Source: Acytostelium subglobosum LB1 (Eukaryota; Evosea; Eumycetozoa; Acytosteliales; Acytosteliaceae). Taken from it: DNA of 64,000 nucleotides. How positions within the stretch are numbered: position 1 is the stretch's first letter; each line of letters begins with the position of its first letter. The position numbers and the translations under genes are program-made. Location: positions 63,854 to 127,853 of the forward strand of contig NW_012236523.1 of assembly GCF_000787575.1 (NCBI RefSeq), in the 5' to 3' direction. The notes below the pieces were generated by a model. That model was not told the DNA's origin. It did not search any database and saw nothing but the letters and a program-made list of their open reading frames with translations. Shown piece after piece: positions 1 to 12,544 of this stretch.

Positions 1-2117
1 TCCACCCTCATCCAAAAGTCCAGATTCTCGACCGAGAACTCAGTCTTGAGGAATGATCGGAAGCACTCTATTCCCTGCTCGTCGCGCAGCAGGTCAATCA
101 GTGGGGGTAGCTTCGAGCTGCTGTCGATGGCCTTCAAGTACTGCCTCAGGTCATCTCAGACGCTGCTACCGTTCCTCTTCTGTCTCTGGCTCTTGGTCGC
201 TCGCTAGTGGCCTCTGAAACACTTTCATTGGCTTGCTTACTTGGTGATTGTGGGGGCGAGGATGTGGTGGACGACGCGCCAGACTCGGGTGGTGAGATGG
301 TGAACGTCCTGGTCATTGGACGCGACAGGTTCAGAACGGTTGCCATCTTCTGTAGCACGGCACCTGGACGTGTATTCTTTGACGACCTTCCAATCGTCAC
401 ATTGTTGTACGACTGTGACATTGGCTTGGTAGTGGAGCTGGAGTTGGATCGGGGTGAGCTACTTGGTGTCAAAGGATGCGTGTTTGGATTGGATGTTGAT
501 GAGCTCAACTCAAACTCCTCGGGCGACTGCTCCATGCCGTCCAACTTGAGCGGAAGCATTCCAGAGGCCAGCGAGCAGGTAGTGGACATGGTGGTCTGGT
601 CATCCGACGAGGAGGATGTCTGATCATCGGAATCAAGGGACGCGCGACCGGCCTCCTTGCCAGCGGCACTCCTCGTCAATGTGTTGTTCCTCTCTCTCTT
701 GCTACTGCTGCCACTGCTGACCAATCCCTTCCTATCCTTGAAGTTCTCATTCGAAGCAGAGGTTGGAATTGAGTCGTAGCCATCTGACGATAATGTGGAC
801 TCTGTTCTCTTTGGTGATGACTTGGCCTTGACTCGCTTGGGCGTGTAGTCAGTGTTGGATATTGATGTTGGAGATGTTGACAACGTTGGTGATTGTGGTT
901 CGGCAGTGACGGTGGGACGAAGGTGTCTCGAGGGGAAGCTGAATGGTACGTAGTCTGATGACTTCTTCGCTGTTGATTGCGATGATGACAATGACGATGA
1001 TGATGGCTCCCTGATAACTGACTTTCGTTTTTCCTTCTTCTGAAGTTGTTGTTGTTGTTGTTCTTGTTCGCTCACTGATGACGCTGCACTTGCTCCACCA
1101 GTCATACCAATGCTGCTGCTGCTGTTGCTTTGTTGTTTTGATCCACTGCCACTTCCTGACTTGGACAGTTTGGCCTCGAGTAAGTAATCGATTATCGACT
1201 CGATACCCAACTCGACAACTTCCAGAGGTGGTGACAAGATTGCATTGCCAGTGACATCCAGAACAAAGAGAGTGAGCTCTGACAATTCCGAGGGCAGTAC
1301 AACAATGTGATTATATGATACATTGAGCTCCTTTAGCTCCACCAATTGATTGATTCTGCTTGGTATTGATTCGATACGATTATGTGATAGGTCCAATGTC
1401 TCAATCGTTGGCATCTCCAACACAACCTTTGGTATCTTTTTGAATTTGTTCCTTCCAAGTCGCAACACCTGTAGACATGGCAACCTCTTTAGTGTCTTTG
1501 GCAACTTCTTTAGTCTAGTATGTTTGATTGATTGAATGAATGAGTTAGTGATCGATTGATTGAATGGGAGTATGCCGCCAGGCCAGAACAACATACTTGT
1601 TATCTTCAAGATTGAGTGAGTATAGACTTGTGAAGTTCTGATAGAATGTGTCGGGGACAGTGGTGATCTTGTTCAGACTGATGATAAAGGACTCAATGCT
1701 CTCCTTGTCGACTGGGAGACGTGTTGGTATCCTTGTGAAGTTTCGATTGGCAAGGTCGATTTGGAAACCGCCTCGCTCACCTGTTGTCAGTGTTCCCATT
1801 TGTGTTGAGTCTTCGTTGCCTCCACCAGTTGATATATTTGATAAATCAGATAATGATGAAGATGTAGAGAATGGTGTTCCACTCGATGTCCAAGCTGAAT
1901 CGTTTGTCGTTTCCTGTAATTGTTGTTGGAGTATTGAACTATTCTGTCTTTGTTGTTGTTGATGCCGCGTCGTAGTCGTAGTTGATATTGAATTGTTATT
2001 GATGTTATCCTCAATACTGTTACAACTACCACTGCTACTGATACTGCTGCTGTTGTTAATAGTGTTGTTACAGTCTGACAAGGATGCAGAGTCTAATGAC
2101 ATTGTTGATGTGTCCAT
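1..2117 (-). CDS. Leucine-rich-repeat protein with RGS domain (C-terminus beyond window)
   Basis: Exon 1 (2117-1597) and exon 2 (1514-241) join in phase across an 82-base intron with a GTATGT donor. The N-terminal ~110 residues are Ser/Asn/Thr-rich. About seven leucine-rich repeats of the LxxLxLxxNxL type follow (residues ~115-275), then a long Ser/Gln/Thr-rich linker. The linker frame stops at 146, but the neighbouring frame from 154 to the window edge reads as the start of an RGS domain, with FRSFLKTEFSVENLDFWMRV as the tell-tale segment. A GTAAGC donor at 240 and an AG at 155 would make an 86-base intron that restores frame exactly, so I place exon 3 at 154 and leftward. RGS domains speed GTP hydrolysis on G-alpha subunits, so an LRR-scaffolded G-protein regulator is inferred. 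The alternative is a sequencing frameshift. The LRR part is very sure; the RGS join is likely. Confidence 0.75.
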
Positions 2118-2771
2118 TATTTGATTGATTGATTAAGAGATAGAGAGGAGTAAGTAATCAAGGTATATGAATAAGTAAGAAGAAGGAGGAGTTCCCTTTG
2201 AAGGGAAGTGATAGGAAGTAGGAAGGAACAGAGGTTTAGGAATTGTGAAGGATTGGATAGGAATAGTGTGTTGTGTGATAGGCAGGAACACCAACCTTGA
2301 GTGTGACCCAAGTCAGCGTAACTCAACATCAACACACATCTCACATCTCACATCTCACACGGATATATATGTACATGTAGTTGTTATATGTGTGTGTGTG
2401 TGAATGTGTGTGTGGAGTGAGGGAGGGATAGAGAGGGTGGTGTTCGTATGCCAATGTGTTGACAATCTTTGAATTATGGTAGGAGTGTGAGAGGTGAGGG
2501 TTGAGATGTGTGATGATAAGATTGATCACAATGACAGTGTGTCAGTCCAATTCATTCAATCAATCAATTAATCAAACAATCAATCATAATCCTATCCATT
2601 CCTTTAAATAACTCTTGTTGTTGATGTGTTGTGTGTTGTTGGCTGTGGGTGGTGATTGATTGATCGATTATGATGAGGTGGATGTCGATGATATGTGCTT
2701 GCTGTGAATGACTATGATGATGTAATGACCATGGAAATTCAATCACACTCTGTCACATGTGGATACCTTAT

Positions 2772-2774
2772 AAA

Positions 2775-2804
<30 letters not shown>
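2772..2804. repeat. (AAAT)n microsatellite
   Basis: About eight copies of AAAT read directly in the sequence, lying upstream of the LRR-RGS gene. Confidence 0.9.
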
Positions 2805-2805
<1 letters not shown>

Positions 2806-3031
2806 TTATTAATAACTAACATGGAATGGAAAGAAGTAGTTATTGGTTGTTGATATGAATATGTTGTAAGGTTGTGATAATTGTAGTGATCCATCCAAAA
2901 TATTTAGAGATGTACCATACCATCGTGATTAGAGTAGTTGTAACCCATTTATCAGTTGTCACAACATATAATTGGTAATGTGTATAATGATCTCTTTGTT
3001 TGGTCAACTGTTAACTAGTATCATACACAAA

Positions 3032-3033
<2 letters not shown>

Positions 3034-3065
<32 letters not shown>
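3034..3065. repeat. (AC)n microsatellite
   Basis: An uninterrupted run of about 16 CA dinucleotides in the spacer between the LRR-RGS and mutarotase genes. Confidence 0.95.
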
Positions 3066-3066
<1 letters not shown>

Positions 3067-3521
3067 TGTGAGATAGATCCAAAGGTCCACTTAAGTTTGA
3101 ATCGGTCGACCGATTGAATGATATAAAGTGTAGTGAGTGTGCAGTGGGTGTGATTGAGGCGAATCCTCGAACTACACACCCCATGTTGAACTAGAGTTCA
3201 ACTGTTTGAAAGAGATAATGAATGTTTGAATGATCATGTGCGAATCACACAAACACACATACCACTACACTTGAGTTGTGTTCATTAATTAATTAATTAC
3301 CTTGAGTTAATGATTGTATATGTCTCAGTTATCTGTTTGTGTTGAACTTGAAGTGACTAGATAGACTTATAACTAATGTAGGAAAGAAGAAGAATACATT
3401 ACATTTCGTTTAGTCCACCTCACTATCAGCCAACATATGATGAGTTAAATGAATGTAAGGTGTCTTGTCTTTTCCTCGGCCCAAAGCACACATAAATAAA
3501 GTTAATATCTAATGTGTGTGA

Positions 3522-3740
3522 TCATGTGATCGAAGAGTCGTTGGGTGAGTCCCAGTAGTTAACCCCTCGTCTTTGGGAGTGCCCATTCATTGAAATTGGT
3601 TTCCTTAGGGCCTTTTTGCTTGCAAGGCCATTATGGTAAAGGATACATCCCGGGCACAGTGTCTTGGGGGTGTTTGCGCAGTATGAACATTCGTTGGATA
3701 GGTACTTACTATCCACGTTGTTATGTTGATAATGGTTCAT
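3522..3740 (-). CDS. Possible 72-residue Cys-pair protein
   Basis: This open frame begins MNHYQHNNVDSKYL and contains two CxxC pairs, CSYC and CPGC, 13 residues apart, followed by a basic stretch. The region has a more mixed base composition than the surrounding low-complexity DNA, which is why it is noted. The CPGC pair recalls the terminal CxGC of the Cys/His finger genes elsewhere in the window, but the rest does not match and no full module is present. It could be a small zinc-ribbon protein, one exon of something larger, or chance. A GTAAGT inside the frame could act as a donor, so even the intron state is uncertain. Confidence 0.22.
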   Translation of the reverse strand: MNHYQHNNVDSKYLSNECSYCANTPKTLCPGCILYHNGLASKKALRKPISMNGHSQRRGVNYWDSPNDSSIT

Positions 3741-3903
3741 TCATTACATGGCAGGGGGCCATGTTCATGTTTAGCTAACCATTGTTATGTGAACATCTAC
3801 TTTACTCAATCACACACGCACTTGAACATGTGTCCTTGCCTGATTTATTATCAGGCTCAGTTGTGATGGTGATGGTAAGGATGATGATGATGTGATTGAA
3901 TGT

Positions 3904-4414
3904 TTACCACTCGAGATCAAACACCTCCTCCATTGGACACCACCAATCCGTCTCCTTCGCCTCTTGTATCTTTTGTTGGAACTTTCTACACATTGTTTGT
4001 TTGTTTGTTTGTTTGGTTCATTCATTCGAGGTGAGTGTGAGAGTGAGTCGCATATGATGATGATAACATGGATGTGATACAATACCTCATGAGAAGATCC
4101 CATTCACTGGCCTTTGGTGTCAGATCAGTGTATCTTTGGAAGTCTCTTGCTGGATCAAAGTCATCAGTGGACTCATAATACATGAATAAATGTGTGCCAA
4201 CAAGGAATATCTTCATCTTTGTTATACCTATTCATTCAAAAATCAATATAAGTATCATCAATCAATTCAATCAAACAAACAAACAAACAATCATACCAAT
4301 TGACTTTAAGGCATTCTTGACCTCGACCCAGACACTCCTGTGATACTTCTTGTACTCGGCAATGAGTTCGGCATCATTCTTGAGATCCAATGCTTGTGCA
4401 AATGACTTGACCAT
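3904..4414 (-). CDS. L-rhamnose mutarotase-like protein (RhaM/DUF718)
   Basis: Three exons (4414-4297, 4227-4086, 3985-3904) join in phase to give 113 residues, the usual length of the RhaM family. Introns are 69 and 100 bases. The family interconverts alpha and beta anomers of L-rhamnose and related sugars as a small cytosolic ferredoxin-like barrel. Visible marks are the N-terminal YKKYHRSVWVEV stretch (the family's Y-x2-H-x2-W-x-E/P-V pattern, with the active-site His), the middle ITKMKIFLVGTHLFMYYES strand region, and the conserved C-terminal TDWWCPMEEVFDLEW. The start was chosen because MVKSFAQALDL aligns with the family's first strand and no upstream exon is needed. Sugar specificity cannot be read from sequence; eukaryotic members may act on other deoxysugars. 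Confidence 0.88.
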
Positions 4415-4656
4415 GTTGTTTTATATGTTTGAATAGATAGATAAATAATGATTGTTTGTTAAATTGATTGAAAAGGTTGGATGAAGTGCAAAACAAAGTG
4501 GGGATTTTGATCATTCCAAAAAAAGACCAAGTGACACACCGATTCTTTCGCTTTTTTTCATGCCCAACCAAGTTCTGATGTCATTGTAGTTGTAGTACTT
4601 GTCATTTATCAATTGATAGTTGTTAATTCATACATACAGATACAAGAACAACAAGC

Positions 4657-7529
4657 ATGTTATCTTGCTTTGTAAGGTCACGAGCACCTTACTTCTCGAG
4701 ATTGCAACTCAATGGCTTTGTTGCCAACAATGGATATCCTACAACTTTGATCAGTCCATCGTCAACATTGAACAGACATTGGACAAGCAGCACCAGTATT
4801 AGTAGTAATGGAACACAGGCGTCGAACTCAACATCATCATCAACATCATCAACAACATCATCAACAGACTATGCGCCACCATCTCCAATACCAGCATTCC
4901 CAGCATCACGTTATAAACCAGAGATGGAGAGGAGACCATTCCTTTCGAAGGATGATCATGGACCATCATCCAAAGGCTATCATTATCCACAGCAATATCA
5001 ACATCAACAACAACCTCATATACATCAGAAACAACAGCCACCCGATCATCTTAAACAACAGTTAGAACAATACAGACCGAGGAACAACCCAAAGTACACA
5101 TCATACTTGAGCACTCATTGGGCCGACAAGAACCCATTGTTTGAGAAACAAGAGGTACTCCACGTGCCTCCCCTAGACAAGGACACATTTCAAAGATACA
5201 TGGACATGCACAAGAGCGAAACGTAGGTCATCCATCATCCTTGATGATGATCAAGATGTATCAGTGCACTGAACGATCAAGATATATGATCAAGATCTAT
5301 GATCAAGATGTATCAGTGCACTGATGATCAAGATATGATCATAATCGGTCCACCCTACCATTCGATCACTCACACAATCACTAACTCAATCAATCAATCA
5401 TCAGACTGGTACAATACTTGAGGGATCATAATGGAAGAGCGGCAAAGTTGACGAGCGAAGTGTTGTCGATTATGGAGGAGGCGGATTATTGGATTGCTTG
5501 CGCGTTGGTCAGTTACATCATATCACCAAAGGTGTCGGGTAGCCCGGATACTCGCCCACCACATGACATTGTCCAGCTGGTGCTGACGGTCAGTCGCTAT
5601 GTACTCAATGTCAAGAAGCAGGCCAACAGCCCGCGCCAAGAACTGATAATGAACCTGGTAGCCACATTCGCTGCCAGACACCACTTTGAGGCCATCAACG
5701 CGTTGCTCATGGACAGTGTCAAGAAGGACCGCGCCAACCCCGCGGGCGACGAGCACATCACATCGATGTTCCGTCTGACCAAGCTACTGCATCGTCTGCA
5801 GTCCGAGTACATCGACGATCGACGCAGCAGCAACCTGTTGGCCACCTACTTTGACGCCGACCACAAGGACTGGTCGGCCCTCATGATGCTGTCTGGCCTG
5901 AGCGTGCAGACTCGCGGCCTGGTCAGCCGTCTGGAACGATCGAGCGACATTAACAAAGAGTTCGCCAAAATTATCAACAACGAGATGGATGTCGACCACA
6001 CGATCCTGCCCGCCTTCATCGTGCACAACGAGCTTGTCGGTTCGATCGAGATGGTGGAGTGTGTCGAGCGCCTGCTGCCGGGCTGCCAGTCACAGGCCAT
6101 CGTCTCCAAGATCACAAACACCGTCATCCTGCTACACCTTCTCACCGAGCGCTACGAGATGGCACTTCATTGGTACAGTCGCCGCATCATCATGGGTCTC
6201 GTGCCCAACCAGAGCACGATCTATCCCTTCATTGTCTATCACGAGTTCAAGGGCGATGGCCATCAGGCCATGATGCGCTTCTGGGAGCAGCTGCTGCTCG
6301 ACTTGCCCATCGACAAGACACGTCGCGGCCACCACCGCATGCTCTACAAGCGCAAGTTTATCAAGACCATTGGCCAGGTGTCTACCAATCCCGGCACACC
6401 GCCCAAGACCGACGACTACCATGAGCGCTCACTGGAACATCTACTGGAACGCAAGCAGTTCCGTTCGATCGAGCACAAGCTACACAATCACTACTTTTCC
6501 AAAGGTCTGCTGCCGCATGGCACCTTCCTGATACGAATGATGATCGACTTTGGTGGCCTGCGCAAGTGGCACAGTCTGGTACTGCACTCGCCCGACTACT
6601 TCCGCGCCATCGCCTTCCGCTCCAGCAGCTACGTGCCCTACCTGCGCGACGACCTGGCGCAGGGCTGGAGGAACATTCAGAACGAGATGTCGGCGCTGAC
6701 CCTGCCCAACATCGAGATTATCAACTCTACGTTGTGCGGCCTTCTCAACAGCGGCCACACCGAGCTGGCCGTCAACATCATACTCAAGATGTTCGAGAAG
6801 AACGTTACAGTGTACAGCTGGATCTATCCCAAGGTGGCCAGCAACTTTGTCGAGCTCGGCTATTTGGACGAGCGTTACTTCACCAGCATGCCGTCATCCA
6901 ACAAGGAGTGCCGCGCGCTGTTCCAGCTCAACATGTTGGCGACGCGTAGCACCGAGCGCGCCTATGCCTACCTGCGCATGACCACCAGCGCCATGAAGAC
7001 GCGACCCTTCCTCATCGTCGTCGCCAACCTGTTCGATACGATGCACGGACTAAAGGACACGACAAACGTCATCAAACTGATGGACTTCTTTGGCACGCCC
7101 AAGACCATCAACATGAGCAACCTATACAGCGCGCTCTTCTACGTGATTGAGAAGAAGGGCGGTCTGGGCCAGCTCACAATGAACATACTCAAATTTGACA
7201 AGGGCTTCTTCAAGGACAGCCTCAACCTCACGAATCATCACACCGTGGCCGACATCCTCTCGTCACTTGCTGCAGAGAGCCGACTGGAGGGTGCAAGGGA
7301 GCACCAAGTCGAGATCTTCAAGAAGTTCACAGATGGCGAGCCACACAATCCCAGCGTACATCTCGAGCGTATTCGCAGGATCATGACCAGCACCAACAAC
7401 ATACTGCGCGACCCAGATATCGATACAAGGCTCGCAGCGCTGCCCGAGTATGTCGATAGGCCAGTGCCCCAAGAGATCCTGGACGACATATCTGAGAAGA
7501 TATTAGGCTTCCTGAATACTTTGGAATAA
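4657..7529 (+). CDS. Large helical PPR-like protein, probably mitochondrial
   Basis: Two exons (4657-5222 and 5405-7529) join in phase across a 182-base intron to give 896 residues. The N-terminus, MLSCFVRSRAPYFSRLQLNG, is Arg-rich without acids, like a mitochondrial targeting peptide, and a Ser/Thr- and Gln/His-rich linker follows. The remainder is helical, with pentatricopeptide-like pairs such as ALHWYSRRIIMGLVPNQSTI and ELAVNIILKMFEKNVTVYSW, where a helix pair ends in a short loop before the next. PPR proteins bind organellar RNA, so a role in mitochondrial RNA processing or translation is inferred, not shown. Codon use in exon 2 is much more GC-rich than in exon 1. A protein of similar plan is encoded at 44461-47462. 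I cannot assign an orthologue. Confidence 0.75.
5249..5324 (+). repeat. Direct repeat inside intron
   Basis: A 24-base unit beginning GATCAAGATGTATCAGTG occurs at 5249-5272 and again at 5301-5324, with degenerate GATCAAGAT copies between and after. It makes this 182-base intron about twice the usual length for the window. Confidence 0.85.
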
Positions 7530-7566
7530 AGTGATTGATTGGTTGATTGATCGATCGATGGAATGG

Positions 7567-9748
7567 CTACAGTATTAATTCATTCTTGTTTGTGTGCAAC
7601 AGCTCGTGAGGTGGCGCGCTAACCAATACGCGAATGGGTAAACTCCAATGTAGTGTATCCACTTGAGGAATGTTGTTCTCGTCATTGTTCACCAACACGC
7701 CAACTACTGGATGCGTGACGTTGCGCTTGAATTGATTGTGATTGACCAAACCACTGCTGGCCGTCGATGCCCTGAAGTGACTGTTGGAACTGCTGTTGAT
7801 TGTGTAGTCATCGTTGAGTGCGCCACTGTCTGAGCTCAGATTGCTCTCGCTGTCGCTGGGAACCTCTGATATTGTTCGATTTGCCTTGGATGATGAATGA
7901 GTGTATGGTGGCGTCGAGGGCAAAGAGTAAGATGAAGAGACATTGTTGTTGTTGTTGGTGTTGTTGTTTGTCGTCGAGGGATCGCCACCATTTGTGCCGG
8001 CCAATTGTGATGCAGATGTTGTCGTGGGGATTGAAGTGGAGACATTGTTGATGTTTGATTGCTGTCGACCAAGGTCTTCATTGTATGAACTGCTCTTTGC
8101 CATATGTGACGCGTGCATCTCTGATAGGTTGTCCTTGCTTGTCTGATGCGGCGTAGGAGAGTGAATGATGTTCTGTGAGTTTGATCGAGGCAACTGTTGC
8201 TGTGGCTGCTGTTGCTGCTGAGGTTGTTGTGATGGCAGAGGTTGTTGATGATTCGGATTCTTGACTGGTGTTACAAACTCGAAGCGTAGTACCCATTTGA
8301 CTGATACTAAATGGATGGGTAAGGGTCAGGCCTTGGTCCAGCAGGTCTAAACGGGACTGCGTGTATGTATACATACCATGCTTTGTGGAGAACTCTTGTG
8401 ATGCTTCGACGGGGATGTGGAACATAAAGTGTGTCTGTCGGAGGTTTGTTGTATATTCGTGCAGCTCGCCATAGAGCCTTCGGTTGGGTTTGTTCTTGGG
8501 TGTCACCTGGTACTTGGGCTCGATAGTCTCTTCAAACTCCAGCTTGACCAATATCTTGTAGCATGGTATTGTCGCGATTGAGAAGTCAAACGTTCCACAA
8601 ACAGTGTCTCCCAATGAATACGCTGTCTTTGCAATTGACACTGTCGCCAGCTTCTCCGTTCCCTTTGATATATTCATTGATACTAGTATGTATGTAAGAT
8701 GGAGGTTCGCGATGTTAGTGCCAGTCACGCGCCACCCGACCATTGCTCACACATACCTGGCACTGAGTACTTGCTCAGGAGGTCGATCACTGACTTCCTG
8801 GTGTTGTTTGAGTCGTATTGGGATAGGGTCTGAGGGTAGGGCACGGGGAAGTATTGTGACTTCTTGAAGGGAGAGATTGGCCACTTGGAGACCACCTCTA
8901 GTCCCTTGGGATTGTCCTGTGGCGTCTCTGTAGATCCTTCATCAAAGTGATGATTGGTGATGTTCAACTTGAACTTGACCTCACGCAATGCTGATGCTGG
9001 TGTCAGTATACGTATTGGTATCGTGAGGATCTGTGCTGGATGAGTGAGCAGCTGTGCCGCAATCGAAAGGAAGTAACTGTAGCGCAGAGCTGAGCCCTTA
9101 TATGAGGGTGGCAAAGGTGAAGGCAATGTGAGATAGTATATAACTGTATGATTGTTTGATTGAATGATTGAATGAGTGAGTAAGTATGTTTGATTGAATG
9201 ATTGAATGATGCTTACATGAGCGTGTCTGGCCCGGTGGCACTTGGATGTCTGAGCCGAGGATGGTCGTTGGCGAAGCGAATATTGAACGTCCATTCTCGC
9301 CTGCATCCATCGTGTTGGGTAGTGATGTAGCCGTTGAGATGCCTGTGGTTGGCGCACCACCTACCCTCTTTATAACAGAGGACGATGAAGTTGCAGCCAA
9401 CTTCTTTGCAGCACTACTCATCTTTGGGCTTGACGTCGACATCTTAAAGTACTTTGGTTCAATCACCATGTTGCCATAGACCTGTGCTGTTATCCATGAT
9501 ATCGAGTCGATTCCCGATGATGATGTATTCAACACTGAGTTGTTATTATTGTTATTATTGTTATTATTGTTGTTGTTATTGTTTGATTTGTTGATGCCTG
9601 GTGAAGAAGGTGATGGAGATGGTTGTGGCGGTGGCTGGACAAAGATTGCATTGGATGTTGTCTTGTTTGATATGTGTATCCTACAGAATAGTGTATCACC
9701 AGGCATATACACTGCAGACTCTAGTACACATTCAATCGCTATTGTCAT
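7567..9748 (-). CDS. rgp1: RGP1 homologue, Rab6 guanine-exchange complex subunit
   Basis: Four exons (9748-9217, 9143-8757, 8682-8377, 8300-7567) join in phase to 652 residues. Introns are 73-76 bases. Rgp1 is an arrestin-fold partner of Ric1; together they activate Rab6/Ypt6 at the Golgi for retrograde traffic. The order of conserved blocks matches animal RGP1: an N-terminal strand ending YMPGDTLFCRIHISN, SISWITAQVYGN, MSTSSPKM, the PLPPSYKGSALRYSYFL block (animal GPPSFRGQSVKYVYKL), LATVSIAKTAYSLGDTVCG, VKWVLRFEFVT and TLHWSLPIRVLVSAP. Asn-, Gln- and Ser-rich insertions lengthen it beyond the human protein, as is common in dictyostelids. The last exon's correct frame is set by the intron at 8301-8376; without it an overlapping frame is misread. 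Its 3' end lies 37 bases from the PPR-like gene, tail to tail. Confidence 0.88.
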
Positions 9749-10585
9749 GTTATATATGATGTGAACCCTCCCTGTAACTATCTATCTATCTCTATCTATA
9801 TATCTTTGTGTGTTGTATAACTCGATCAATTGTTGACACAACCCTAACTATGTGTATTTTGAATTCGTCTTAGACCTCAACTCACTCATTAATTCAACCA
9901 TTCATTCATTCATTCAATTACTTTACGAAATCAATGAACACCTAGAGATAATCAATCATTAATATCAATCAATCTCATTCCTTTGTTATACACTTAAGTA
10001 AGTGTAGTTGTTCGGGATACTGAATAAATGAAGAAGGAAGTTCATTCAAGTTGATCTGGAATGGAATCGATGCCTCTTCGAAAACCAAATATCTGTTTTT
10101 TTGGTGTGGATGGTAGACCCTTTGATTGGCTCATGGATAGGCCTCACTCGTGCGACTCTTGGTGATAGAATGGGGGGTACGAAGTGGTGAGATGGGTTGT
10201 TGTTGTCAAACATTAAATGTGTTGTTGACACTCAAACACTACTATTCATAACAAAGTCAAGTCATTCATTCATTCATTCACACAATCTATCAGCTCTCAA
10301 TATCAACAACAACAACAAAACAAGACAAGATAAGAGAGAATAATCAATCTAACAATTTACTCCGATCCCGAAGAGTCACACATTCAGTACAACAACGGGG
10401 ACAACAACTCGACACAATAACAAAACAAGCCTCTTGAGAGATACTGACCTTGACACGAATGGTGCTCAGCTGACAATTGTTCAATTTCACATCCATTGCC
10501 TTCAACAAGTTACAATACTCATTGAGTTGCATTGGACATTTATACATTCATTCAATCAATCAATCAATCATTACAACAACATACA
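9749..10585. other. Intergenic region between divergent genes
   Basis: The shared upstream region of RGP1 and the P450 gene contains TATC, ATTC and TCAA repeats and AT-rich stretches. A 67-codon Cys-containing frame at 10344-10547 on the minus strand lacks support. No regulatory site was recognised. Confidence 0.5.
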
Positions 10586-12544
10586 ATGTTCTTCATATCA
10601 ATAATATTAGGATTTATAATCGTTTATCTATTACATCTGGTATGTTTCCATCACTAATCACTCATCACATCCATCAGTCAATCCATTCTGACTCAAATCA
10701 AATCAAACCAAACTAAATAGAATAATAACAGAGTAAAGAATGGACCACCGACACCGCCACATCTGCCACTTATTGGCAATCTTCATATGATTGATAAAGG
10801 CAAGCCTTATGAGAGTCTTCACAAGCTATATCTACAATATGGCAAGATCTATTCAATCTACATGGGCTCCATCTACACAGTAGTACTCAACGATTCCAAA
10901 CTCATCCATGAAGCATTCACAACACAATCCGAGGTGTTCAAGGATCGCTACCTCGGTCCATCATTACTAATAGTTGGAGGTATGTATGCCATCTTGGACA
11001 CGACTCGACTGGAATGCTAACATTGACAACTAATCATATAACAACCAAAGATGAGAAAGACCTCAGCTTCTCCAATGGCGAGCTGTGGAAGAAGTTGAGA
11101 ACATTGTTTGGAATGACGTTGACCAGGACCAAGTTGATGAAGTTTGAGACCATCATTCTGGATCAAGTGTCCAAACTTATTGCCGCGATCAAACGTGATA
11201 TTGCCAAAGGACAACCTGTAAGTAGTTGTTCGATGATGTGATCAATCATGATCCAAGTCAGCTGACAAATATATCTTCCAATATATATACTGTATAGATA
11301 CAACTTAAGAAGTATACACATACATATACATTGAATTGTATGTTCCAGTTTACCTTCTCAGCCGAGATCACATATGATTCGGAACAAAGGAATGATGAAG
11401 AGAAGGAGATAATGTACCTTGCCGAAGAATTAACAAAACTGATGGTACAAGGTAATCCAAGCGACTTTATTCATATCCTAAAGCCATTCTTTAATGTATG
11501 TACCGTGCTGGCTTAGCCTTGGCCTTGCAAGTATCCACTAACGACTCACACCAACTACAGCATCATGAGATTGAGAAGGTTGTATCTGGTATCTTGTCGT
11601 TCAGCCGAAGACGAATCGTTGAGCACCAGAAGACACTTGATCGAAACAAGTATGTACTTCGATCAATCGCATGACTCACTGGACAAGCACTAACAATCAT
11701 ACATCCATAGTCCAAGGGATTTCGTTGATCTCTTCCTAATTGAGATGGAGAATGACCCTGAACATACCTACACCATTGAGCACATCGAAAGGAATTGTCT
11801 GGATCTAATGGTCGCTGGAAGTATGTATCCTCCGCAGACGTGCACAGCCTGGAGTACAGTTGACTGACATTCTCCACCTACCCATCCCCATTTACAGCTG
11901 ATACAGCAGCTACAACAGTTGAATGGGCAGTATTAATGATGATCAACAGACCAGAGATACAAGAGTTGTTGTACCAAGAGATTGTGGAAAAGTCACCATC
12001 AAACAAGCCAGTGTCATGGTCCAACAAGACACAACTTCCATTATTCTACAGTGCAATCAAAGAAGGCTTTAGACTAAAGCCTACCTCTCCACTACTCCTG
12101 CCTCATCAAACAGTTGAGGACACAACACTTGCAGGCTACTTCATTCCAAAAGGAGTAAGTCATAGACCGTCATCCTCACCTCAGTCTCGCTGATCATTCG
12201 CTAATCAATCAAACAATCACACTTAGACACAAGTCATTGCAAATGTATACACATCATGTATATCTGAACAACAGTGGAAGGATCCATTGACATTCAATCC
12301 ATCAAGGTTCATTGGCGACGACAAGTCACCGGCATCATTCGGCGATGGTCCAAGGAAGTGCGTTGGAATGCAAATGGGTGAGATGATGGTATATGACGCA
12401 TTAGGTAATCTCTATCGAGAACTACAATTCGAACGAACGACCAAAGCATTAGTCGACGAGTCTCCACATCCTGGACTACTCTACGAGGCGCCAAACTACG
12501 ACCTCCTCGCGCGGCCCAGGACCAAGCCTCCTCCTCATCAATGA
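10586..12544 (+). CDS. Cytochrome P450
   Basis: Eight exons (10586-10639, 10721-10979, 11051-11217, 11298-11495, 11561-11649, 11711-11820, 11898-12154, 12227-12544) join in phase to 483 residues, a normal microsomal P450 length. The first exon encodes only the 18-residue membrane anchor MFFISIILGFIIVYLLHL. A proline-rich hinge (PPTPPHLPLIGN) opens exon 2. The oxygen-binding I-helix reads AGTDTAATT (residues ~291-299), the K-helix ExxR is E348-GF-R351, and the haem loop is FGDGPRKCVG with Cys ~423 as the iron ligand. It is therefore predicted to be an active ER-bound monooxygenase of the dictyostelid CYP radiation. Substrate and CYP subfamily cannot be told from sequence. Confidence 0.95.

Larger units (their letters stand above)
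2118..3903. other. Intergenic region, AT-rich, low complexity
   Basis: The spacer between two minus-strand genes holds TGAT/ATCA tetranucleotides, an (AAAT)n tract and an (AC)n tract. A weak 72-codon open frame at 3522-3740 is listed separately. No RNA gene was recognised. Confidence 0.6.

Noticed and set aside
1787-2032. Minus-strand frame overlapping exon 1 of the LRR-RGS gene
   Set aside because: An alternate frame of a Ser/Asn/Gln-repeat region; only the main frame joins the LRR exon in phase.
10344-10547. 67-codon frame with CCPRCCTEC on the minus strand
   Set aside because: No partner exon, no known motif and a likely splice donor inside; too weak to call in a promoter region.
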